From Planctomycetota bacterium (lineage in GTDB: Bacteria > Planctomycetota > UBA1135 > GCA-002686595), in the NCBI GenBank assembly GCA_020853575.1, contig JADYYP010000017.1, positions 62,001 through 126,000 on the forward strand: a stretch of 64,000 bases of DNA, given 5' to 3'. Below the pieces are notes generated by a model that saw nothing but the letters and a program-made list of their open reading frames with translations, was not told the DNA's origin and made no database searches. The position numbers were made by a program, and so were the translations under genes. Of the stretch, positions 49,309 through 59,400 are shown piece after piece. Each line of letters begins with the position of its first letter. The first letter of the stretch is position 1.

Positions 49309-50174
49309 CGCGCACCTCGCGCGACGGCGCCGCGGTTGCGGAACATCTGGCGCAGGACCGAAGCGCAGGGTTCGTCGGTCGAGAGCCGCAGGTGGTCGAC
49401 GCCCGCGCGGCGCAGATCCGCTACGTGGGCCTCGACGTCGACCCACTGCGAGCGCCCGTGCGTGACGAACTCGTGCCCGGTCTCCGCTTCGCGCGCGCGG
49501 AAGAAGCCCGAGCCCTTCAGTCCGCGCTCAGCGGGGTCGACGAGCTGCAGCACGACGCAGTCGTGCACCTGGCTGACGTGCTTGATCGCGGTCAGCGCCT
49601 GGGCATCGTGCAGGTCGCTCAAGATCACGATCAGCGAGCGTTGTCCGAGGCTCGGGCTGACTTCGAAGATGCGCGCCCCCAGGCGTGTGCACTCGTCGAA
49701 ACGAAACGTGCGCAACTGCAACAACCACTGCAGCACGCGCGCTCGCGACAGGCTCGGCTGCACGCGCATCGTGCGTTCGCCGACACCGATCAGGCCCACG
49801 GGGCTGACGCGGTCGAGGCACGCCAAGGCCAGGCCACCCGCGATGTACAGCGCGAGCTCGTACTTGCTGCGCGGCCCGGAGGCGATGGTCATCGAGGCCG
49901 AGGTGTCGAGGAAGAAGTACGCCGGCATGCTCTTGGGCGCTTCGTATTCCTTGACGTACGGCTTGCGCGTGCGCGCCGTGACGCGCCAGTCGATCGAGCG
50001 GATCGGGTCGCCCCATTGGTAGGGCCGCGACTGCACGTACTCGGTGCCGCCGCCGACGAAGGGCGACTTGTCTATGCCGTAGCTCAGGCTGTCCGCGAGC
50101 TTGCGGATCGCGATCGCGAACTGACGCGAGTCGAGGGTCGCGAACTCCTCGATGAAGCCTTCCGGCGCGCGCAT
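49305..50174 (-). CDS. DUF58 domain protein
   Basis: The 289-residue cytoplasmic protein has the DUF58 signature YQWGDPIRSIDWRVTART (about 55) and a VWA-like fold with FLDTSASMTIA (about 92) and VILSDLHD. DUF58 proteins accompany MoxR ATPases, which are thought to remodel them during assembly or activation of partner complexes. The gene lies 6 bp after moxR and overlaps the next gene by 4 bases, in an operon with VWA proteins. The N-terminus MRAPEGFIEEFATLDSRQF is usual for the family. Confidence 0.92.
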   Translation of the reverse strand: MRAPEGFIEEFATLDSRQFAIAIRKLADSLSYGIDKSPFVGGGTEYVQSRPYQWGDPIRSIDWRVTARTRKPYVKEYEAPKSMPAYFFLDTSASMTIASGPRSKYELALYIAGGLALACLDRVSPVGLIGVGERTMRVQPSLSRARVLQWLLQLRTFRFDECTRLGARIFEVSPSLGQRSLIVILSDLHDAQALTAIKHVSQVHDCVVLQLVDPAERGLKGSGFFRAREAETGHEFVTHGRSQWVDVEAHVADLRRAGVDHLRLSTDEPCASVLRQMFRNRGAVARGAR

Positions 50175-50180
50175 GGCGCG

Positions 50181-51212
50181 TCACGCACCGGCGGGGGTTG
50201 CCGCCGAGCCGCCCATGGAGCGCAGGATGTCCGCCAGCACGTGCTTCGAGGTGCGGCCCTCGGCCACCGCGCCGTACTTGAGCCGCATGCGGTGCAGCAT
50301 CGCGTCCTCGGCCAACGCGTACAGGTCCTCCGGGATCACGTAGGCGCGGCGGTGCATCAGGGCGCGGGCGCGCGAGGCCTTGATCAGCGAGATGCCGGCG
50401 CGCGGGCTGCAACCGAGCTCGACGTCGGGATGCACGCGCGTGCGATTGACGAGCTCGACCACGTGGTCGACGAAGGTCTCGCTGACGTGGATCGAGTTGA
50501 CCGCCTCCATCGCGGCCACGATTTCCTCGGTCGAGCCGACCGGCTTCTGGTCGAGCACGTCGAACTCGGTCTGCACCACGGCGCCCTTGTCTTGGCGTTT
50601 CACGCCCAGGGCTGCGTTGCGCGCCAGGATCTCGCGCTCCTCGTCGCGCGACGGATACTCCAGGCGGTGCACCAGCATGAAGCGGTCGAGCTGAGCCTCG
50701 GGCAGCTCGAACGTGCCCGCTTGCTCGACCGGGTTCTGCGTGGCGATCACCAGGAACGGCGCCGGCAGGCGGAAGTTCTCGTTGCCGATGGTCACCTTGC
50801 GCTCCTGCATCGCCTCCAGCAGGGCTCCTTGGACCTTCGGGGCCGCGCGGTTGATCTCGTCGGCGAGCAGCAGGTTGGTGAAGATCGGGCCCTTGCGCAC
50901 GCGGAACTCGTTGGTGCGTTGGTCGAGCACCTCCGCGCCGAGGATGTCGCTGGGCAACAGGTCGATGGTGAATTGAACGCGCGCGAAGCCCAGGTCGATC
51001 GACTTCGAGAGCGCCGAGACCAAGAGCGTCTTGGCCAGGCCCGGCACGCCCTGCAGCAGGATGTGTCCGCCCGAGAAGAGCGCGATCAGCAGGCGCTCGA
51101 CGACGACGTCTTGTCCGACGACGACCGTCCCGACGCGCGCGCGAACGCCTTGGATGAAGTCTTGGGTCTGCGAAAGGTCCGTGCTCGGAACGCGAGTCGT
51201 GGTCGTCGGCAT
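50181..51212 (-). CDS. moxR: MoxR family AAA+ ATPase
   Basis: The 343-residue AAA+ ATPase has Walker A GVPGLAKT, Walker B LLLADEINRA, sensor-1 VIATQNPVEQAGTFELPEAQLDRF and the arginine-finger region GCSPRAGISLIKASRA. MoxR proteins act as chaperone-like ATPases that mature metal cofactor or VWA-domain complexes. It is first in a seven-gene minus-strand operon (moxR, DUF58, DUF4381-like, batA, batB, the UGA-containing gene, the large secreted protein). The ATG at 51212 was chosen because upstream codons are Arg-rich antisense sequence. The region before it (about 350 bp) should hold the operon promoter. Confidence 0.94.
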   Translation of the reverse strand: MPTTTTRVPSTDLSQTQDFIQGVRARVGTVVVGQDVVVERLLIALFSGGHILLQGVPGLAKTLLVSALSKSIDLGFARVQFTIDLLPSDILGAEVLDQRTNEFRVRKGPIFTNLLLADEINRAAPKVQGALLEAMQERKVTIGNENFRLPAPFLVIATQNPVEQAGTFELPEAQLDRFMLVHRLEYPSRDEEREILARNAALGVKRQDKGAVVQTEFDVLDQKPVGSTEEIVAAMEAVNSIHVSETFVDHVVELVNRTRVHPDVELGCSPRAGISLIKASRARALMHRRAYVIPEDLYALAEDAMLHRMRLKYGAVAEGRTSKHVLADILRSMGGSAATPAGA

Positions 51213-51562
51213 GGAGTGCAAGCGTGGGCGGCCGATGGTCGGGCAGGATCCGCGGCGGCGGGAGGGAGCTAGGGACGCGCGCGGCGCTCGGGATCTTCCC
51301 ATGGCTCCAGCAGCGCGTCACCTGGAGCGTGCCTGTTATGCGCCTGGCGTGCGCTGGTTGCGCTCCGCCTCCGGAGAACCCGGCGGGCGCTCCGATTCGG
51401 GGACGGCTCGTCGCCGCCGGTCGAGCTTTCGCGCGACGAGCAGCGCCCGGGTGGCGACCCGACAGTCCGGTCGGCTCCACCCGGGCGCCGCGTTTCAGCT
51501 TCGCCGCGTCCGCTCCCGGCCGTCCCCAGCCGCAGCCCGGGGCCGGCGAGAGCGAGCAGCGC
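51213..51562. other. 350-bp intergenic region upstream of moxR
   Basis: The region lies between the moxR start and the stop of the next minus-strand gene. It probably includes the Bat operon promoter and the 3' region of the gene at 51563. No gene was recognised. The only clear structure is the long inverted repeat at 51443-51488. I found no confident -35/-10 pair. Confidence 0.6.
51443..51488. repeat. Perfect 12-bp inverted repeat with inner stem
   Basis: The outer arms GCGCCCGGGTGG (51443-51454) and CCACCCGGGCGC (51477-51488) are perfect complements. An inner stem CGACC / GGTCG (51455-51459 and 51469-51473) extends the hairpin. It lies 75-120 bp after the stop of the minus-strand gene at 51563 and lacks a T tract. 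It may be a terminator or a processing/stability element. Confidence 0.45.
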
Positions 51563-53743
51563 TCACGGCTGGTACTCGAGCCCCAGTCCGCCCGTCAGGC
51601 TGGTCGTCTTGCACGCCGCCGGATCGCGGAACCAGCCCTGGACGAACACCACGTCACCCGCCGTGAACGGATTGCCCAGCGAGAACGGGTGCGTCGTTTG
51701 GAAGTTGCTCCAGTCGAGCACCAGCGCGCCGTTGCAAGCGCCCGCGGTCCCGCCCGTCGACTGATTCAGCGTGCGCTGCGTCGGCGGCTTCACGCACAGG
51801 AAGCTCGAGCCTCCCGCGGCGCACCACGGGCTCTGCGTGGCGCGCAAGCCATAGAACAGCAGCCCGTTCTTCTGGCCTTCGACATTGGTGGCCACGATCA
51901 CGCACGAGCTGCCGTGACCGACGCGCGGGTGGGCATTGGCCGCGATGCGCGGGATGCAGCCGTTCGAAGTGCTGCCCGCCGCGCAGTAGTTGAACGGCAA
52001 GCACTCGTCGCCGCGCCGGCCGAAGACGTACCAGCTCGAGAGCGCACCGACGTCCGCCGAGGCGTACCAGTCGTAGATGCGCAGCGTGTACACACCGCCC
52101 GGGATCACGGGGATCTGCGACAGCGGCGTGTTGGAGATGCCGTTCGTGCCGCTGGGCCAGGTTCCGAACCACTGGTTGTAGACGTTGGTCGTGATGTCCG
52201 CGTTGGTGGGGAACAGCGCGCCGCCGCTCTCGACCACGTGGACGTGGCCGTTGAAGTCGTACGAGCTGCCGCAGCACGTGCCGCCGGTCAGCCCGATGCG
52301 GTTGAACAGCATGTGGCCGGCGCCGGTCGGGTCGAACAGCACCGCGCTCACGTCGCCCACCCAAGTGTGGGTCAGGCCGAGCAGCGAGACGCGTTCGATC
52401 GCGCGCGCGTCCCAGGGCAGCATGAAGCTCGACTCGAACGCCGCGCCCGGCAAGGTCGTCGGATAGGCACCGCCGGTCCCGGTGAGCGCTCCTCCGGTGT
52501 TGCCCTCGAAGTACGAGGTGTCGACGCGGAAGATGTCTAGGCCCACGCCGCCGGTTCCCGCGAGGAAGGTGATGCGCACGCGGTCGAAGGTGCAGCCGTC
52601 GACCAGCGCCACGTGCAGCGGGGGAGCGGGGAACGCGCTGGCGTAGACCGACTGCTGGTGGCCGAGCGAGATGCCGCCTGCGAGGAGCTCGACGTCGAAG
52701 CTCATGCCCGCCTGGTCGACGAACAAGAAGCCCAGCTCGCGCGTCGGGACATTGAGTTGGATCTCGAAGCCCGCGCCCGCGGCGGGCTGGCTGAGCGCCT
52801 CGCCCACGCCCGCGACCGCCAGGGTTGCGGCGCCCTGGACCACCAGCGACTGGCCGCTGTCGTTCGAGCCCGAGGTGATCGTGTCACCCGCGGCGTACCA
52901 GTTCCCGAAGGGCGTCACGGATCCGATGTCGTGGTACTGGTAGAAGACCGGCGAGACGGGCGAGATCGGCCCGCTGGCCACGAAGGGATTGTCGAAGTCG
53001 AGATAGGAGCGCAGGTAGGGCGAATTGCCGCTGAGCACCTGAACGCGCGTGTCACTCGCGCGGAAGTTGTCGAACGTCGTTTGGCCGTAGCCGGCGATCC
53101 CGAAGCTCGTTCCGAAGTTCGGCGCCAGCGCAGCGACTCCGGTCCTGCTGTAGCTCTGATCCGGCGCGCCGTCGAAGTCCGTGTCGATCTCGGCCACGAG
53201 CGTGTCGGCGTTGGAGCAGTACACGCGCAGGCGTCCCGACGTGAAGGGCGCGCTGAGCGCCGCGAAGCCGGTGCCCGTTCCGCTCCAGAAGTTCCAGATC
53301 GTCCCGCTCTTGTGGTACAGGCCGATGTGCGTGAATTGGCCGACGGTCGTGCCTTGGTGTTGCAGCTTGACCAAGATCGCGTCGCTGCCACCCAGACCGA
53401 TGTGGATCCCGGTGTAGTACACGCTTCCGGCGTTGTCGAAGACGTCGAGCTCGGCGACCGCGCTCGCATACGAGCTCGAGGCCAGGCTGTGCTGGATGAT
53501 CTCGTGCGTCACCGCCGGCCCGTGCTGACCTTGGTTGGCCGACACCGCCCAGGTGCCGCTGAGCACCGTCCAGGACCCACCGATCGCGCCGTCGGCGCGG
53601 TTGAAGTCGTCGCTCCAACTCGCCGTGGGAGCCATCGTCTGCGGCGGCGCGCCACCGCGCTGTGCGTCGCCGATGTCCCAAGTCTGTGCAGGAAGTGCGC
53701 TGGTCGCCGAGGCCATGAGCATGGCCGTCCAGATGAGCTTCAT
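51563..53743 (-). CDS. Large secreted protein with planctomycete-type C-terminal module
   Basis: The 726-residue protein has a strong AGGAGG Shine-Dalgarno sequence 9 bases before the ATG and a signal peptide (MKLIWTAMLMASATSALPAQ). Residues 40-230 look like a LamG/concanavalin sandwich (DDFNRADGAIGGSWTV, VYYTGIHIGLGG, AGYGQTTFDNFRAS). The middle has two more beta domains, one (about 430-570) like a proprotein-convertase P domain. The last 110 residues have six Cys and an NYCAAGSTSNGCIPRI opening, ending VFVQGWFRDPAACKTTSLTG. I recall this module as a recurrent C-terminus in marine planctomycete secreted proteins, where it may aid sorting. No catalytic site is visible. Confidence 0.8.
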   Translation of the reverse strand: MKLIWTAMLMASATSALPAQTWDIGDAQRGGAPPQTMAPTASWSDDFNRADGAIGGSWTVLSGTWAVSANQGQHGPAVTHEIIQHSLASSSYASAVAELDVFDNAGSVYYTGIHIGLGGSDAILVKLQHQGTTVGQFTHIGLYHKSGTIWNFWSGTGTGFAALSAPFTSGRLRVYCSNADTLVAEIDTDFDGAPDQSYSRTGVAALAPNFGTSFGIAGYGQTTFDNFRASDTRVQVLSGNSPYLRSYLDFDNPFVASGPISPVSPVFYQYHDIGSVTPFGNWYAAGDTITSGSNDSGQSLVVQGAATLAVAGVGEALSQPAAGAGFEIQLNVPTRELGFLFVDQAGMSFDVELLAGGISLGHQQSVYASAFPAPPLHVALVDGCTFDRVRITFLAGTGGVGLDIFRVDTSYFEGNTGGALTGTGGAYPTTLPGAAFESSFMLPWDARAIERVSLLGLTHTWVGDVSAVLFDPTGAGHMLFNRIGLTGGTCCGSSYDFNGHVHVVESGGALFPTNADITTNVYNQWFGTWPSGTNGISNTPLSQIPVIPGGVYTLRIYDWYASADVGALSSWYVFGRRGDECLPFNYCAAGSTSNGCIPRIAANAHPRVGHGSSCVIVATNVEGQKNGLLFYGLRATQSPWCAAGGSSFLCVKPPTQRTLNQSTGGTAGACNGALVLDWSNFQTTHPFSLGNPFTAGDVVFVQGWFRDPAACKTTSLTGGLGLEYQP

Positions 53744-53955
53744 CGCGAGACCCTCCTCGTTCCGAGTGTTCGAGTGCCTCGCGCGGCGTTCGCGCTCGAT
53801 GCGCGGGATCACCGCGCGGCAGGGCCACTATTTTCGCTCGTCCGTCGAACGCGCGGCAGGCGAATACCGCAGGCAACAAAGACCCAGCCACGCTTGCCCA
53901 CAGCGACGGATGTCGCGCGCGCGAGCGGTTGATCCGCACGCGGGCTCGTCGCCGA

Positions 53956-54747
53956 TCAAGCGCGCTCGGGCGTGCCGGCCGCGGCGCGGCGCTCGCGCCA
54001 GGCGCGGCTCCACAGGAGCTTGCGCAGGCGCCACAGTCCCTTGATGTCTTCCCAGGCCGTGCTGACGATCTTCACGCGGCTGTCGTCGTCGTCGATCCAC
54101 TTCACCGGGATGTCGGCGATGCGGTAGCCCTGCTTCTCGCCCAGCACCAAGAGCTCGGTGTCGAAGAACCACGCCTGGTCGCGGATCTGCGGCACGACGT
54201 CGCGCACGACGCGCCGCGACGCGGCCTTGAAGCCGCACTGCGCGTCGGAGAAGTGCGTGAACAACATCAGCTTGATCATGACGTTGTAGCAGCGCGAGAT
54301 GACCTCGCGCTTGAGTCCGCGCTTGATGTTCGACTGCGGCAGGAGCCGCGAGCCCGTGGCGATGTCGCAGCCCTGCTCGTGGATCGCGCGGCACAGCTTG
54401 GTCAGCGCCTCGAGCTCGGTCGACAAATCGACATCGGTGTAGGCCACGATGTCGGCGTCGCACTCGCTCCAGGCCTTGCGCAGCGCGCGCCCGCGGCCGC
54501 GCTCGGGGATCGTGAAGTAGCCGACCTGGCCCGGGTATTTCTGGGTCAAGCGCTCGGCCAGCTCGGCCGTGCCGTCCTTCGAGCCGTTGTCCGCCACGAA
54601 GATCTCCCAGCGGTAGGGAAAGTCCTTCGCCAGGAAGGCGCGGCAGGTCTCGACGCTCCATTCGAGCTGCTGGACTTCGTTGAGGCAGGGAATCACCAGC
54701 CGAACTTTGGGCAGCGCGTGCGTCATCGGATCGAGGTGGCGAAGCAT
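53956..54747 (-). CDS. Family 2 glycosyltransferase, dolichyl-phosphate-glucose/mannose synthase-like
   Basis: The 263-residue protein has a GT-A fold with VIPCLNE near the N-terminus, VADNGSKDGT, the metal-binding DxD in YTDVDLSTE, and SDAQCGFKAASR and DTELLVLGEKQG, typical of ALG5/DPM1-like polyprenyl-phosphate glycosyltransferases. It has no membrane helix, so it is probably a cytoplasmic peripheral enzyme making a polyprenyl-phosphate sugar. That fits the neighbouring polytopic GT-like protein that could use such a donor. Start at 54747, with an alternative ATG at 54726 (MTHAL) also possible. Confidence 0.88.
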   Translation of the reverse strand: MLRHLDPMTHALPKVRLVIPCLNEVQQLEWSVETCRAFLAKDFPYRWEIFVADNGSKDGTAELAERLTQKYPGQVGYFTIPERGRGRALRKAWSECDADIVAYTDVDLSTELEALTKLCRAIHEQGCDIATGSRLLPQSNIKRGLKREVISRCYNVMIKLMLFTHFSDAQCGFKAASRRVVRDVVPQIRDQAWFFDTELLVLGEKQGYRIADIPVKWIDDDDSRVKIVSTAWEDIKGLWRLRKLLWSRAWRERRAAAGTPERA

Positions 54748-54765
54748 ACCCCGCGATTGCGGGTG

Positions 54766-56370
54766 TCAAGCGCCGCCAGCGCGCTCGGCGCGGCTTCCCA
54801 GGCGCCACAAGAGCACGCACAGGGCTCCCACCGCGAACAAAACTCCGGCGGGCAGCAACGGATTGCCGAGCCATGCCACGTGCGGCGAGGTCTGCCGCAA
54901 GACGGTCAGCCAGGGAAGCTGCGGGCCTTCGTTGCAGAGCCGCACGAACGACTGCGGCACCGGCGTCTCGCTGAGCATCAGCGTCCAGTAGCCCTCGAGC
55001 TCGCAGGCCTCGACCCCCAGCTGCACCGCGGCCTTGCGCAGGTCGTTTTCGGTGTCGCTGACGTGGCGCGTCATCGAGAGCACGACAGCGTGGAACACGA
55101 CGGCGCAGCTCAGCGCGGCGAGCCAGCGGCGCTCCAAGCGCGCCAGTGGATCGGCGGCCAGCAGGAACAGCAGCGGCACCAACGGCAGCAGGTAGCGGAA
55201 GCCGGTGTTGAACTGCAGGAGCGAATACACGTTCATCGCGCAGAAGGCCGCGAAGCTCGTCGCCAACAACCACACCCAGACGCGCTCGCGTCGCGGCAGG
55301 ACGCGCTGCTCCTCGCGCGTTCCCCCCGCGCCGATGAAGGCGAATACGAGCAGCGGAGCGAAGGGCACCAGACCCCAGCTGGGGCTGAGCAAGTTCTTGA
55401 GGAAGATCTCGGGGCTGGGCAGGGCGATGCCGCGCGTTCCGATGTCGACGTACTCGTTCTGCTTGGGCATCACGAACTGCCCGGGCGTGAAGGCGTCGCC
55501 GTACATCGCCCATTGGGTGCCCAGCAGGAACACCAGCGGCGGCAGCGCCGCCAACACGCACGGCAGGGCCTCGCGCAAGGCGCACGCGAGCCCGGCGCGT
55601 CGGGCGCGCGAGACGACGAAGTACAGCGCCAACATGCCGGCTGGAACGACTCCGGCGTAATCGAGCGAGAGCGCCATTCCGCACAGGAAGCCAGCCCACG
55701 CGCGGCGTGAGATCGACAACGGCTCGCGCTCACCTGGCTTGGGCCACAAGAGCAGGAACGCACCGAACAGCGCGACCATCAGGAACACGTTGTGATTGAG
55801 GTGCGCCGAGCGATAGAAGACGGGCGTCGCGAAGGCGAACAGGAACGCCAGCCACACGGCGCGCTCGCGCGCCACCGAGCGTGCGCGCAGCGTGGCGTAC
55901 ATCAACACCACCAGACCCGCGCACAAGGGCGCCATCAGGAACGCCGAAGTGATCGCCGTGGACGCGCCGAAGCGCAGGTCGAGCCCGGCCTCCTTCACTT
56001 GCCGGAACATCTTCTGGCGCAGCGGATAGCGCGTGTCGTAGGTGGCCTCGATCTCGCGCCCCGCGGCGCGCGCTTCGGCGAGCTTGGCCAGCGAGTGCTG
56101 CTCGAGACGGTCGAGCAGGGGATCGAACACGAGCAGCGGCGGCACCGCGATCAACGAGCCCATCACGTTGTTGCCGGTGTAGACGTGCCCGTCGGTGTGG
56201 CGGAACAAGTCCCAGTGCATCCCGGCGTAGCGGTCGCACACCCAGTCGCCGCGGTCGATCAAGGCGAACGCCGGGTAGTGCTCACGCACCACGTTGGTGG
56301 CGAAGAACGTGCTGTAGACGATCCAGCAGATCAGGAACAGCCGGACCTTGACCGAGGCGAGGAACTTCAT
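54766..56370 (-). CDS. Polytopic membrane protein, probable GT-C glycosyltransferase
   Basis: The 534-residue protein has about 11-12 hydrophobic segments. The first periplasmic loop (REHYPAFALIDRGDWVCDRYAG) holds an acidic Asp pair near GDW, in the position where GT-C enzymes place their catalytic Asp. The rest has GT-39-like hydrophobic patterning. Like oligosaccharyl/mannosyl transferases, it could use polyprenyl-phosphate sugars from the family 2 enzyme encoded immediately downstream on the same strand (18 bp away). No family-specific motif is certain, so the call rests on topology and context. Confidence 0.65.
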   Translation of the reverse strand: MKFLASVKVRLFLICWIVYSTFFATNVVREHYPAFALIDRGDWVCDRYAGMHWDLFRHTDGHVYTGNNVMGSLIAVPPLLVFDPLLDRLEQHSLAKLAEARAAGREIEATYDTRYPLRQKMFRQVKEAGLDLRFGASTAITSAFLMAPLCAGLVVLMYATLRARSVARERAVWLAFLFAFATPVFYRSAHLNHNVFLMVALFGAFLLLWPKPGEREPLSISRRAWAGFLCGMALSLDYAGVVPAGMLALYFVVSRARRAGLACALREALPCVLAALPPLVFLLGTQWAMYGDAFTPGQFVMPKQNEYVDIGTRGIALPSPEIFLKNLLSPSWGLVPFAPLLVFAFIGAGGTREEQRVLPRRERVWVWLLATSFAAFCAMNVYSLLQFNTGFRYLLPLVPLLFLLAADPLARLERRWLAALSCAVVFHAVVLSMTRHVSDTENDLRKAAVQLGVEACELEGYWTLMLSETPVPQSFVRLCNEGPQLPWLTVLRQTSPHVAWLGNPLLPAGVLFAVGALCVLLWRLGSRAERAGGA

Positions 56371-56456
56371 TGCGAGCCGACGCGGGCGGAGCGCTGGCGC
56401 GGGGCGCGCAAGGTATCGAGCGCGGCAGCGCTTGTTGAGGAGGCAATCCGCGGGCG

Positions 56457-59400
56457 TCAGTTGGCTTCGAGCCGGATGCGCACCTGCGCGTGACCGCCGG
56501 CTTCGACGCGCACCGACGCGCGGCCGGAGTTGCGGTCGTGGTTGGTGGCCCTGATCTCGTAGGTGCCCGGCGACAGCGGGCCGAGCCAGCGTCCTTCGCC
56601 GCCCGTCGGTTGCGTGCCGCCGAGCCCGAACGAGCTGCTGCGGCCGGTCGCGTCGACGACCTCGAACGAAGCGCCCACGATCGCGCCCGTGGAGTCCTCG
56701 ACGACCGCGTCCACCCAGCCCGCGCGCTCGAGCCGTAGCTCGACGCGCACTTCGGCGGCGCTGGCCACCTCGACCATTGCGCTCTCCGCCGAGATCTCGT
56801 CGCCGCCGCTGGCGCGCACCGAGTAGCGCCCGGGCGCGAGGCCCTCGATGCGGTACTGGCCGTCGCTGCCGACGTGATCGAACAGACCCTCGATGGCCTC
56901 GCCGTCGGCCTCGCGCACCGAGACCCAGGCCCGGTCCGGCGCCGTGCCGTCGGCGCGCGTCACACGCCCGACGATGGCCCCGCCCTCGTCCATCACGAGC
57001 TCGATGCCGTCGATCGTCGCGCCCGCCGCGAGCACCAGACCGCGCTTGCTCACTCGCCCCAACTGTGTGTTGCGCGTCGCCTTCGGTCGCCGGAACGAGC
57101 GTCCTGACGCGGTGACGGAGAAGGTGCCGGGGCGCAGGTTCGCGAACTCGAACGTGCCGTCGTCTCGCGTGGTAGCGTTGCCGTACATGCCTTCCGCATG
57201 CAGCTCGCTCTCGGCGCGGTCGACGCGCAGCGTGACTTGCGCACCGCGCACGGGCGTTCCGTCGCGCTGAACCACGCGCCCGCGGAGCGTGCCCGCGCCG
57301 AGCTCGAAGTCCTCGTTCTGCGCCGCGCCCGAGGCGACCACGACTTCCCTCGAGATCTGCGTGCCGTCGGCTTGGACGTTGAACCAGTAGCGCCCCGGAG
57401 GCAGCGCGATCGAGTAGCGCCCGCCGGCGTCGGTGCGCACGCTCGAATTGAGGTACTCGCCGTCGTCGTTGCGCGAGATCGAGATCTCCGCGTCGTCGAT
57501 GCCTCGCGTTCCCGCCCGCACCGAGCCGCTGACGGTCACCAGGGCACCGCTCTCGGCTCCGAGCACGATGTGCACAGTCTGACCGTCGAGCACTTCCACG
57601 CGCTTGGAGATGCTCGCGCCCACGCTCACCTCACCGTCCTCGGCATGTTGCTGGGCGCTCGCGTTCACTTGGTAGGTCCCACCGCTCAGCGCGTCGAACT
57701 GAAAGCGCCCCGCGGCGTCGGTCTCGGTCGATTTCCATTCGTTGGCCGCCTCGTTGTGCACGTTGACGGTCCAAGTCCCGCCCTTGTTGCTCGAGCTGGC
57801 GCGGATCTCTCCTGTGAGGCGCGCACCGGCGCGCAGGCGCAGCTCGAGGTTCTCCTGCACTGCTCCGGGGGCGAGCTCGAGCTCGAGTGGCGGGCTGTCG
57901 GCGAAGGCCGGCAACGTCGCGGTCAGCTTCACGCGGCCGACCGGCGCGCGCCGCAACTTGAAGTTGCCCTTGCTGTCGGCGGTTGCGGAATTGGAGCCGC
58001 CGAGGATCGAGAAGGACGTCTGTTCGCCGTTGTGCTCGACTTCGACGACGGCCTTGTGCGCGGGCTTGCCCTGCGGGTCGAGCACGCGGCCGGAGATCGA
58101 AGCCGCGCGCGGAATCGCCAGCGTCAGCGCCGTGGCGTGGCCCGGGATGGTGACGTCGACCGGCCTCATGTCGGCGTAGCCCAGCGCGGTTGCGCGCACC
58201 TTCCACGTGCCGTCGCTCAAGCCCGAGAGCGTGAACGAGCCGTCGGCGCTCTCGCAGCGCTTGCTGAGCGTGTCCTGGGAGTTCCTGCGCCACGGCGTTC
58301 TCGGGTCATCGAGCACCGCCACCAGCGTGAAGCGGTCGAGCGCGACGCCGCGGTCGTCGGTGACGTGGCCGGAGATCGAGGCGCCGCCTTGCAGCACGAG
58401 CTCGAGCGCGCTGGTGTGCGCGGCGATGTTCTCGACTTCGACCGACCAGCGCGGTCCGCGCGGCTTGTCCTCGCGCGCGCCGCTCGCGGCTTCGACCGGC
58501 CGCGCTTCGTCGCCGGTCTCGCCCGCGGCTCGCTCGTCGTCCTGATCGGCCTGCTCACCCGAGCTCTTGGCCGTTGCGCTGACCTTGTACGGCGCGCCCT
58601 TGAGGCCCGTGACGCGGAACGATCCGTCGCTGCCGGTCTTGGCGGACGGCGATCGGAACCCGCTGAAGTCGAACTCGTCGTCGTCCTCGTCGGCGGTCGC
58701 CTCGACCGTGACGACGGCGTTCCAGGCCGGCTTTCCGTCGGGCCAAAGCACCTTGCCCGACAGCGTGTCACCCAGGGGCAACGCGAGCTCGAGCGCCTCG
58801 CGCGTGGCGCCGTCGTCGATGCGCCCGAGCTCGCTCTTGGCCGGGAGCAGACCCTGCTTGGACGCGTCGATGCGCATCTCGCCGGCCTGCGCGCCGCGCA
58901 CTTCGAAGCTGCCGTCGTCCTTGGTGGTCGTGGCGCGCTGCGAGCCCCACCAATCGCCCTTCTCGTTCTTCGTGCGCACGACGACGTTGGCCTTGGCGAC
59001 CGCTTGGCCGGCTTCGTCGCGCACGCGTCCTCGGACGACCGCGCCGAGCTCAAAGGTCAGCTCGAGCTCGAGCGTTTGCCCGGCCTCGAGCTTCAGCTGC
59101 TGGCGCGATTGCTGCGGCCACACGATTGGATCGCAGCTCAGCCAGTAGTCGAGGTTCGGCGGCACGCCGCGCAGCTGGAAGCGCAGATCCGCGCCGACCT
59201 TGCCCAGGCGCGTGACCGCCGACTCGATCGAGGCCGACCAGCCGCGCAAGTTGACGCTCACGTCGTGCAACTGAGCGCCGGGATCGACGACACCCAAGGG
59301 CGGCGTGATGCGACCTTCGATCAGGGCACCGAGCGCCGGCTCCAGCACCTGGGCTTCCTTGGCCGGCAAGCGCACGCGCAGAGGCGTCTCCAGGTACAGA

